Shown here piece by piece: positions 44,348 to 53,036 of a stretch of 64,000 nucleotides of DNA. Source of the stretch: Trichostrongylus colubriformis (lineage: Eukaryota; Nematoda; Chromadorea; Rhabditida; Trichostrongylidae); assembly GCA_963978905.1 (NCBI GenBank), contig OZ022259.1:21674068-21738067 (forward strand). Direction: 5' to 3'. The notes beneath the pieces are model-generated. The model saw nothing but the letters and a program-made list of their open reading frames with translations. It was not told the DNA's origin and did no database searches. A program made the position numbers and the translations under genes. Each line of letters starts with the position of its first letter. Positions within the stretch are counted from its first letter, which is position 1.

Positions 44348-45276
44348 CAGGGTGCGCCAAAATTACGTGCGCGGGATTGCGGTGCTTGATCTATTATTTT
44401 TTTGCAGCAATAAGGGGTGAAATGGCTATCAAGGTTTTGATTTCGTTCCCATCTATCATCATTCAAAGTCACAGTCATCGGCGTTCGTTTCTCACAAAAT
44501 GGTAGGCTCTCATCCATTTCGATCAGCGATCATAAACAGTTCAGTTCGGCGCGCCACCGAGACATTGTCTTTTCGGATGAGAAGCTTTTCACGATGGAGT
44601 CAACCTTCAACCGGCAAAATGTTCGTGTGCATTGCACATCCCTTGAGAAGGCCAACGACAAAGGGAGAATACAAGAACGTTTCGGTCATCCAAAGGAAAT
44701 CATGATTTGGGCCTCCATTACGTATGGAGTCAAGTTACCACTCATTTTTATCGAAGAAGATACCAAAATTGACACAGGGTCTATTCAGAAACCATACTGA
44801 AGAACACCTTGATGTCGTGGGCAAAGTCTATTTCGCATCTGGTCCATTTGTGTTTCAGCAGGATTCGGCACCAGCTAACGGTCAAATGTGACACAGCAGT
44901 GGTGTCAAGATAACCTCCCAAGCTTCGTCAGTGCCCAAGATTGTCCATCGAATAAACCCGATCTTAATTCGATGGACTATCCTGTATGGTCCCACTTGGA
45001 AAGCAAGGCCTGCTCGAAGCACCACCACACGATCGAAGCCCTGAAGAAAGACCTTCTTAAAACTTGGGATGAAATCTCCTCAGAGTACCTGCGCGCCACG
45101 GTGAGCGACTTTCCATCTCGTCTCCAGGCCTACATCCGTGCCCATTTTGAGTTGTAATCATATATTTTGTCACCGAATGCTGTTAATAAACTGTTACCAA
45201 AAAATCAATCCGCAACTCTTTGTTTACTCGTTTTTACAACGGTGGATATTTGCGCACGTAATTTTGGCGCACCCTG
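44348..45276 (+). mobile_element. Tc1/mariner-type element, 929 bp, perfect 25-bp terminal inverted repeats
   Basis: 44348-44372 (CAGGGTGCGCCAAAATTACG...) and 45252-45276 are perfect inverted complements, flanked by TA at 44346-44347 and 45277-45278. The transposase is broken but recognisable: LSFRMRSFS with SDEK-like text near 44570 (first acidic site), FVFQQDSAPANG near 44850 (second) and NKPDLNSMDYPVWSHLESKAC near 44955-45010 (third). Its C-terminus ends at 45157. The 5' part of the transposase is missing. It inserted into the reverse transcriptase of the CR1-like element. Confidence 0.9.
44560..45157 (+). pseudogene. Transposase remnant of the 44348-45276 element
   Basis: Catalytic-domain fragment of a Tc1/mariner transposase spread over two frames (44594-44800 and 44888-45157). 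A stop in NGQM-stop near 44890 and a shift near 44800 disable it. The DNA-binding domain is absent. The D...D...D spacing suggests a mariner-like rather than Tc1-like catalytic triad, but frame breaks make this uncertain. Confidence 0.7.
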
Positions 45277-45899
45277 TATTTCTCAAAAAGCAGCTCTAGG
45301 CCTCATCCCTGCCTTGACGTGTTTGTTCAACCGTATACTGTTGACAGGGGACACGCCACATTTGTGGCATCTAGGTCTGGTACGTCCTATGCATAAAAAG
45401 GGTGACAGAAGTGATGTCAGAAATCATATGCCTGTATGTCTCACTAAGTCTCTGAGCAAAGTTATGGAACGAATTGTTTGTTCTCAACTCACGAGGTTCC
45501 TTATCGCTAATAGGCTCATAAACCCATGTCAGCACGGTTTCCTTTCGGGGAGATCTACTTCCTCGGCGCGCACAAGCATGTTAGTGTGGTGCCGCTCAGT
45601 CACACCGGGGGACTGTAGGTCATTCTAGGCAGACACCCATTAAGAGTTCCGTTATGGGAATGTGAGTGCAGTAGCGGCCCCCTTTATCACTACACCAGTT
45701 CCACCCTCATATTACGGTTTTCCTCTAGTTGTCATTTACACTTAGGGAAGTGACGGCACCATTTATGTTGGGTTAAGTCATATGTGATTTTCGATTTTCT
45801 CACATTCACAACATCTCGTAGCACATTTCTACCATTCCCGACAAAGCGGGAATGGGGAAGGGGGACGCATGGCTCAAGAAATTTCAGGGGTGTGCGGTA

Positions 45900-46050
45900 T
45901 TTTTTGAATTGGAAAAAGGATACGTCGTATTTTCGGAAATTCCTCTAGAAGCCCTCGATGGCCACACTTTTTTGTCTTCAAAAGGTGTGGCCATAGAGGA
46001 CTCCTAGAGAAATTCCGAAACTACACGTCCTGTAAACAAACGTAGTGGTG
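45900..46050. repeat. Inverted repeat hairpin
   Basis: TTTCGGAAATTCCTCTAGAAG and GATGGCCACACTTTTT pair with AAAGGTGTGGCCAT and TCCTAGAGAAATTCCGAAA around a short loop near 45975. Arms are about 45 bp with a few mismatches. It is followed at 46225-46380 by a copy of the ~95-bp module found in the 21453-23428 fold-back. Confidence 0.6.
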
Positions 46051-46446
46051 GAATTAATCGGTATTTTTGTTGCAAAGGTCTGGGTAGTCTGAAGCCAATA
46101 TGGCAAAAAGTGAAATAAGCACATGCATCAATGACTTCGACCTCGGTCGTAAGATTCCAAGCCCATGCCACTAACCTTTGCCCTACTGGAGCTCGTGGGG
46201 AGCTGTTTTGCAACTTCAATAGGACCATGTGCAAGTTGCGCTCTCTGTGACTTCGATCCCTAAATTGTTTAGCAAATTTGAAAGGCATATTTGATGTCAC
46301 CGTTCCAAATTGCAATGGACCATAGATATCTCATTCCGAATGACCACGGGGACCTGGAAACCTTCCCTTGTAAGCTGCTTGCAAAGAATGGACGCACTCT
46401 TTTTTATGACAGCTGTAGTGCCCTCAAGCGACGATGAAAGAGGCCA

Positions 46447-47056
46447 CTAACTGTTCCCTCCGAACCAAATCGCCACCTTGCCAACGTTCTCAATCTTTCG
46501 TCCGAAGTAGTGCAGCTTTTTGAGCGTATCGTCAGCGATTTCTATGGCTGTAGTGGTGAGAGCGAGGGCGACTGCGATGTAGATGATTGTCAGCGCCATA
46601 TATGTCTCACTGAACATGCGAAAGGTTAGAGAAAAGGACCCTACAGGTGAACCAAGAGATGCTATTCCTCAGTGGCAGAAAAAGAAGCGTGGCCACCAGG
46701 ACAGAAAATCAGCGTGGTCGCGTGTAACGCGCCACACGATGCGTGCGAGCTCGGCATGCGCACGTGGTTCAGCCCTGAAGAGCGCCCAAACTAAAAAGCG
46801 ATGAGTGCGTCGCATGCCGCGCCGTGAATCTTCTGTTCTAATAATACACACGCAAGACAAGATGAATAAGCTATAAGCTCACCTTCGTGGTACAAGATCG
46901 CCATATCCAATTGAAGTTGACGTCGAAGTTCAAATAGACCGCTTTGAGAAGGTCCAAAAACCTTGAAAACAACATTAAGCAAGCGACCCACTCAATCATA
47001 GATAGCACAAACAAGTAAAGATTCGTGGAAAAGCATGGAAACACGTGATTTCCTCA
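46447..47056 (-). pseudogene. TWK/K2P two-pore potassium channel fragment, frameshifted
   Basis: Two exon-like blocks on the minus strand. The upstream block (about 47056-46883) carries membrane segment M3 followed by the second pore, with selectivity filter TSTSIGYGDLVP next to a GTGAGC donor. The downstream block (46609-46447) joins in phase and encodes M4 (YMALTIIYIAVALALTT) and the KKLHYFGRKIENVGKVAIWF segment typical of nematode TWK channels, then meets a stop. In the pore block the frame shifts by one base near 46925, and a TGA would precede the filter. No first pore or upstream exons are seen before the CAP gene. A dead fragment is most likely; a sequencing error at the shift is the alternative. 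Confidence 0.65.
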
Positions 47057-47521
47057 CCTAGTGCAAAACACAAAGAGCACAAGTATGAACATAATTCACT
47101 ATGGTTATGCATACCTGTGGATGTCTAAAAAAGGTTCTATAGGCCCAATATTATTCACTTAGCTTTAGGCCAATGGATGAACTTCAGGACAAAGGATGAG
47201 TGCTGCATCAGTCTTCGAGGACTGATTCTCAGATTTGAAAATGATGAAAATTAAAATAGCAACACAATTATAAGTTGTAGATTCCGGCTATTGTGAACTA
47301 ACGTCTGCTGTTGATCGCAAGTACAGTGCACATTGGTCACGTCATTCAGTCATTCAAAACCGCTGAAATAGTGACATCACTCGAAGCAGACAGTCCTCAA
47401 ATATTGGTACAGTCGTCATCCTTTCTTCTGAAGTTCATCCATTGTTCTATAGTTAACTGAATAACTACTGGGTCTATAAAAGCTGTCAGACATTTACAGT
47501 TATGCATTACCACTGTGAAGT

Positions 47522-48761
47522 ATGATCATACTTGCTCCAATCGTTGCCTACTTGGTGAGTATTAATTGTTAATATCTGCTTGGAAGACTAATCGAAGAAC
47601 ACTTTCAGACGCTCCTCTACACTCCTGTATGGGCGGGTAAGTAATGAGTTGCATCTCGCCACATCTACATTGACACATAATGAATGAAATATTAGGAATG
47701 TGTTCGGATGAGGACGGAATGTCAGATAAAGTCAGGCGGGCTTTTGTTAACAAACACAATGAGTATCGGTTTGTTGCTGTTACATCAACTAGATCAGTAA
47801 TGTATCAACTAGTCCAGGGACTTGAGCAGAGCAGCGACAGTTAACTGTTTTAGATCGCTGGTTGCAAAAGGAAAAGCTGTTAATGGAAAAATTGGCGGAT
47901 TCGCACCAAAGGCTGCTAGAATGTTCAAAGTGGTATGACAATGTTTTTTTCGCTTTCTCACCGTGAACAGTGGACAAGATTAAAATTTAGGTGGTGTAAA
48001 GCGTATATTTCGATGTGCTATAACTCTAGCTAAAAAGCATAGGGTACTGAAGCCGTCAAAACTTTCTTTATACAGAAGTACGACTGCAACATCGAAAAAA
48101 GTATGATGGCTTGGGCCAAAAAGTGCATAGGGGGGTATTCTCCATGGGAAAACAGAACGGAACTGGGAGAGAATATATGGTGGATACCTCTGCTCAACTA
48201 CAACAAGACGGCGGCTGCAATAAATGTGAGCTATCAAGATTAAGCAGACGCCTCTCTAGGATGACAATGTTCCACTTCAGGCTACCACTCACTGGTTCAA
48301 GGAGTTAGAGCGTATTGGGGTGCCTGTGGATAACGTATTCACCCATAATGTCTTCAACAGTGGTGTTACTAGTTACACTCAGGTAACACGGAACCTTGCA
48401 GTAAGTCATTCGACACTGAAAATGGTTAAGGGTCCTTCCAGGTAGTCTGGCAAAGAAGTGACAGAATTGGATGTGCAGTGAAGTCGTGTTCCAACTCCTC
48501 TAAGACATTCGTTGGATGCCAGTACAAAGAATCGTAAATATCCATTAGCTTCTACAATTTTTCCAACGAGTTCAGATTTCGAGAATGACATTTAGAGGAA
48601 ATTGGATTAACGAAAAGATCTACGAGACAGGAAGTAAGCCGTGCACGAAGAACACCGATTGTAAATGTAAAAAGTGCAAATGTAACGCGAGAGAGGCTCT
48701 TTGCATCAGACCGGATTCAACACCAATGCCCGGTAAATGGAAATGGCCATATCGTGGTTGA
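47522..48761 (+). CDS. Secreted CAP-domain protein (ASP/VAL-like), eight exons
   Basis: Secreted cysteine-rich protein of the SCP/TAPS (CAP) family, the group that includes hookworm activation-associated secreted proteins; these are released at the host interface, but the molecular activity is unknown. Exons: 47522-47554, 47609-47636, 47696-47768, 47854-47932, 48076-48225, 48281-48382, 48442-48533, 48596-48761, all in phase, about 240 residues. A signal peptide (MIILAPIVAYLTLLYTPVWA) is followed by VNKHNEYRS, the CAP core YDCNIEKSMMAWAKKC, ELGENIWW, the YTQVVWQRSDRIGC signature and VGCQY. The C-terminal tail is Lys/Cys-rich (KPCTKNTDCKCKKCKC), like the hinge-type extension of single-domain ASPs. 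The classical HxTQVVW histidine is replaced (GVTSYTQ), so metal binding may be altered. AATAAA follows at 48843. Confidence 0.88.
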
Positions 48762-48842
48762 GCAGCTGAGGTGACATGGGTGATTTCGTGCGTGGAATTT
48801 CACCAAAATTTTTCGCTTTGGCTGGCACCTATTCCATGGCAC

Positions 48843-48848
48843 AATAAA
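48843..48848 (+). terminator. Candidate polyadenylation signal of the CAP gene
   Basis: AATAAA 82 bases after the stop codon, at a usual distance for a nematode mRNA. Confidence 0.55.
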
Positions 48849-49104
48849 GCATGTATTCACAGTTATGTTTTCTACGGAGACTTTCAGAAGGATGCGAATA
48901 AATTGTTCAGCAATACTAGATGCCCTCTAGGCATACGCATGAGTGTCTAGAAATTTTGAGAGAACTTCGGGAAAAGTGTAGCAAAAATTACGATGGGCCT
49001 TGGGCGAGAACGGTAAACGGAATAAACTCACAATTAAGAAAGGCGTGTCTGGTGTTACCACCTAAGAACTGAAGGATCTTCCCTATCCTCTTCTTCGCTT
49101 CCAA

Positions 49105-49565
49105 AACTTTTCTACTATTTATAAAACGCCTCTTCTGTTTGTCTGTCCGTCCGTTCCTCCGTACTCCCGTTCATCTGTCTCACGATTACGAAATTAGGCA
49201 TGACATGAAAAACAACCTGTGGAAATGGGGACAAGAGGGATGGACCGTTATGCTCCGCGCACAGTTTGGGGAGCGTGCACTGGAATGTTCGTTTGGACCG
49301 AATATTGTTAATTGAGTTCCAGTATGACCCAAAGGTGGGGTGAAGATGGATATAGACCAAGGATGAGTTTCTGCAAGTATGAAAGAGTCCTGGGCACACT
49401 GGGCGGAGCCACCCTGAATGAACGGTCCGTACAAAAGTCCATAGCTCGATTCCGGCGCAGTCTTGAGACCAGAGAAAAATCGGTAGAAATGACCAATATC
49501 CAAGCTATATTGCACACACTCAAAATCAGCGGAAGCCCACCCATCTTGGATGGAGCGTGTAGTTA
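49105..49565 (+). repeat. Dispersed repeat with CTACTATTTATAAA head
   Basis: Begins ACTATTTATAAAACGCCTCT then GTCTGTCCGTCCGT, as at 4012 and near 31350. It contains CGTGCACTGGAATG...GTTAATTGAGTTCCA and GGTGGGGTGAAGATGGA blocks, which match the fold-back arms at 51530-51620. No coding capacity is supported. Confidence 0.6.
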
Positions 49566-49830
49566 ATTGTGTGGTGCTTGCTCATTGTGTGGAATGCAAT
49601 TTCTTTCGACAATGATTCAGAGGAACGGAGAAAACGTGAATGGTTGAGTGTAGGCGGAGCTACGGAAGGGGGGAATTCCCGAATGCGGGCGGACCTCTTG
49701 CGGCAGTGGGCGAGGCCTCAACATTGCATGAAAAAACAGTTGTCTTGAATTTGTGTGTTCGGTGATTCAGTGTATTCAGTGTGTGGATGTCGTAGGACTT
49801 GACAGCAACAACGGTACTTCATTATAGCAC

Positions 49831-49852
49831 CTCAGACTTGGGTAATTAAACC
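49831..49852 (-). promoter_or_regulatory. SL1-like spliced-leader sequence on the minus strand
   Basis: On the minus strand these 22 bases match the canonical nematode SL1 leader at 21 positions; the one change is a C for T near the 3' end (GTCTGAG instead of GTTTGAG). The next minus-strand bases are GT, as at the SL donor site. Downstream sequence does not match the SL1 RNA body and shows no convincing Sm site, so this is not called an SL RNA gene. Confidence 0.6.
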
Positions 49853-50044
49853 TTGGAAAATCGTAGAACTTGGTCAAACCCAGATAAAGGATCAGGATAC
49901 AAAAAAATGGTTGCTTCTACCGATCTTCTTGCCTTTTATACCCCTTGCACTTTTGGCGCGCGAATGAGTCATGATCTTCCAGCGCTGTAGATCGGGGATG
50001 ATCAAATCCACTAAAACACATAGCGACATTTAATAGAACCAGTC

Positions 50045-50233
50045 GGGTTGGCCGGCTGATGCCGGCCAACCCTCCTGGACTCGGATTGGCCGGCGAAGCC
50101 GGCCAATCCTCGTGGGGGGCGGCTTCGCCGCCCCCGGAGAGTGGTTTTGGTGATTTCTGCTTCGTAGCGGGGGGCGACTTTCGGCTCGTCGCTAGCGCGG
50201 CGAGCCGACTTTCGCATGCGCGCTCCGCGCGCA
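50045..50233. repeat. Cluster of five tight GC-rich hairpins
   Basis: Five separate palindromes follow each other: 50045-50072 (12-bp perfect stem, 4-base loop), 50083-50109 (12-bp perfect stem, loop GAA), 50115-50135 (9-bp perfect stem, loop TTC), 50181-50208 (12-bp stem with one G-T pair, loop TAGC) and 50217-50233 (7-bp stem, loop TCC). The first two share TTGGCCGGC...GCCGGCCAA. The block is far more GC-rich than its surroundings. Its origin and role are unknown. Confidence 0.85.
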
Positions 50234-50799
50234 CTGCAGCAGGAATGAGCCCTGTGTATAGAGAGCACACATCGCAGCAGGGAATGGATAATATGCGGCT
50301 GGTATGCATTTTAAGCAAACCTTCAACTATCATCGGCTTTGGTTGAAACTAAGAGATACTACACCCACCTATAACGCGTGCCCACTGAAGGCAGTTCCCC
50401 TTTAAAGAATGGCAGGACGAGATGCGAACACAAAAAGAGAATTGAAGCATTCAGTAGTACAAAAGTAGGGAAGATGGGGTGGGACGCTCAAAAAATTCGA
50501 TAAATAACACCCGCTCCCCACCGGTGATCTAAGTGTGTAGGACACAATCGAAGAGGGGGAAGCCACGTTAAAAGGAGTGACAGCAGCTGGAGGTGTCTCT
50601 TCGTGAGCTCGTAGGCGCTCCGTAGTAGTTGACTTTTGAAGACTCAAAGCTTGGAGAGAACGTGCATGTATCAGTTCTAGGAGAAATATTGGCCTTAACT
50701 GAATGATACACCTGATTATAACACATCACTTCCTAATGGTAATCGAGGATAAAAACCTACTTTGTCAGTGTGGTACTAATATCGGAATTATGGCCGGTT

Positions 50800-51480
50800 T
50801 AGGCTTAGAACTTACTGTACTCTGTACACATGGGTTGACCCATCTAATCCTAACCCTTCCGACCTCCACAGGCCCGTGCCTAATTTGCTTGTTGTGTGCT
50901 CCCTTCCCTTTGATCAGTCTCTACCCAGTGAGACCCTTTCATAACTTGCCCGATTTCCAGCACCTGAGCGAGGACCTAAATTCGTTTATCTATTTCGGCG
51001 CAAGTCCCGCTCATGGTGGGTGGAGCTAAGCTGAGAACTTATGTGCTCCGTACACATGGGTTGACCCCTACCCAGTCCTAACTTGCCCAACCTCTTCAGG
51101 CCCGTTCCTAACTTGCTTGTTGTGTGTTCATTACACTTTGGTCAGTTCCTACCCAGTCCTTGCTTGCACGACCTCAACAGACCCATTCCTGACCTTACCG
51201 ATTGTTGGCTCAAGCGAGGACTTAAATTTGAGCACTCATAGATTTCGGCGAAAGTCCCGCCCAAGGTGGACGGGGCTACGCTTAGAACTTATGTGCTCCG
51301 TACACATGGGTTGGCTCCTACCCAATCCTAATTTGCCCGACGTCTACTGCTCATTCCTGATTCATCCGATTTTTGACCATTTCTGCGCAGGTCCACGGTG
51401 GGCGGGGCTAAACTTAGTTCCTATGACCTTCGTGCACTTTGGTGCACTATGAACCCCTACCCTGACTTGCCCTACCTCTC
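50800..51480 (+). repeat. Diverged tandem repeat of about 230 bp, three units
   Basis: Blocks such as TGTACACATGGGTTG, CCCTACCCAGTCCTAAC-like text and CAGGCCCGTTCCTAACTTGC recur near 50820, 51045 and 51295. The units vary in length and share the motif TAGAACTTATGTGCTCCGTA. The short frames here follow the repeat and are not genes. It directly precedes the inverted repeat at 51502. Confidence 0.6.
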
Positions 51481-51501
51481 ACGCCGCAGTTGAACTAAAC
51501 A

Positions 51502-52836
51502 CCCATGGACCAAGTTAAGCTCCGCACAGAATGGGCGGGCGTGCACTGGAATTTTTTGTTTCCGGACCTCAAATTGCTAATTATATTCCAAAATGGTCCA
51601 AAAGTGAGGAAAAGATGGAGTATGGTCAGCTACGAGTATCCATGAGAGGCCTCGGCACAATGAGCGGAACGCACCCTCAGCGGGGGTCCGTACAACGAAA
51701 ATTTGTTGATCGGTTCTAACGAAGCCTTGAGATCAGGAAGAAATCGGTGGAAGTGACCAATGTGAAAGTTATCTTAAACACACTTGGAATGATCGAAAAC
51801 CAGCTCAGGCCACAATGGGGAAGCGTGATGTGATAATGGGTACTAAGTGAATTTAAAAAAATACAATTTCGATCAACCGACTGACGCCCATGCTACGAGC
51901 AGTACTGTGCGCTAGCCCAACTGGTTTAATCAGAGATCCATTTCGAATTATTTCTCGCAACTTCTTTTATGAACAAATCCTTTTGAATCATAGGATTTGG
52001 GCATGTAAGGCCGAAAAATCGAAACGATAGTTAGAAAACCTTTCTACCGAAGCTATCAGAATCCTTCACAAAGTGTGTTTATGGCCTGATCACGTGCCTC
52101 CGTTTGCCTATGCCTACTTGGCCTCATTTCAATGTCACCTTTCGAGTAATGGTTTCCTACTGGCCACTACCATAGTCATCACTACTGCCAACAACCCGTA
52201 CGTACTGCTCTCTAAACTGCCTACCCGCCAACATTCAACTTCTGATGATTACGAATGTCCAGACTGATGTAACAAGGTTTCCTTGACCAGCCCTATGTTG
52301 ATACTCTATCGTTTCGATTTTTCGGCCTTACATGCCCAAATTCTATGATTCAAAAGGATTTGTTCATAAAAGAAGTTGCGAGAAATAATTCGAAATGGAT
52401 CTCTGATTAAACCAGTTGGGCTAGCGCATAGTACTGCTGGTAGCATGGGCGTCAGTCGATTGATCGAAATTGTATTTTTTATAAATTCACTTAGTACCCA
52501 TTATCACATCACGCTTCCCCATTGTGGCCTGAGCTGGTTTTCGATCATTCCAAGTGTGTTTAAGATAACTTTCACACTGGTCACTTCTACCGATTTCTTC
52601 CTGATCTCAACGCTTCGTTAGAACCGATTAACAAATTTTCGTTGTACGGACCCCCGCTCAGGGTGCGCTCCGCTCATTGTGCCGAGGCCTCTCATGGATA
52701 CTCGTAGCTGACCATACTCCATCTTTTCCTCACTTTTGGACCATTTTGGAATATAATTAGCAATTTGAGGTCCGGAAACAAAAAATTCCAGTGCACGCCC
52801 GCCCATTCTGTGCGGAGCTTAACTTGGTCCATGTGG
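51502..52836. repeat. Large inverted repeat: ~530-bp arms, ~274-bp loop
   Basis: The left arm 51502-52031 and right arm 52306-52836 are inverted complements with only a few mismatches. The outer ends are CATGGACCAAGTTAAGCTCC and its complement; the inner ends contain CCGAAAAATCGAAACGATAG. The same 62-codon open frame appears on the plus strand in the left arm and the minus strand in the right arm, purely by symmetry. Arm sequences are related to the repeats at 18840-19340 and 49105-49565. No transposase is present. Confidence 0.88.
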
Positions 52837-53036
52837 GCAACTTTCAACAACCTTGTTTCCGTTGTCAGGGTCCGCATCATACATCATCTTGCTTCTAAAC
52901 CGGACCGAATCCAAATGCAAGTTCTACATCCTCAACGGAAGAGAGGAGCCAGGCGAGAACTCAGGGAGAGTCTCAAAGCACAGGAAAAGGAAGTGAGAAG
53001 AAGCAAGCGAAAACCGCAGCCAAGGTAAACCTAGTC

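Larger units (their letters stand above)
40690..45628 (+). pseudogene. Decayed CR1/Jockey-like non-LTR retrotransposon, interrupted by three DNA transposons
   Basis: An ORF1-like part with coiled-coil character lies at 40835-41590. The endonuclease starts near 41600 and resumes at 42452 with LIILGDFNF. The linker to the reverse transcriptase is at 42824-43260 (motifs WRQIFNDC, VNDCY). The reverse transcriptase begins with DKAEAFATYFESLC near 44150 and SPDGLPHILY at 44320, then resumes after 45278 with GDTPHLWHLGLVRPMHKKG and the HGFLSGRST motif, ending at 45628 before the catalytic YADD. Stops and frameshifts are numerous. Insertions lie at 41922-42451, about 43280-44035 and 44348-45276. The family call rests on the endonuclease and linker character. 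Confidence 0.75.

Noticed and set aside
49700..49852. SL1 RNA gene
   Set aside because: The leader matches, but the downstream body differs from the known SL1 RNA and no Sm site was found.
50703..51452. Proline/leucine-rich frames
   Set aside because: They follow the ~230-bp tandem repeat and change frame between units.
51531..52806. Two identical 62-codon proteins on opposite strands
   Set aside because: They arise from the inverted-repeat symmetry and match no protein family.
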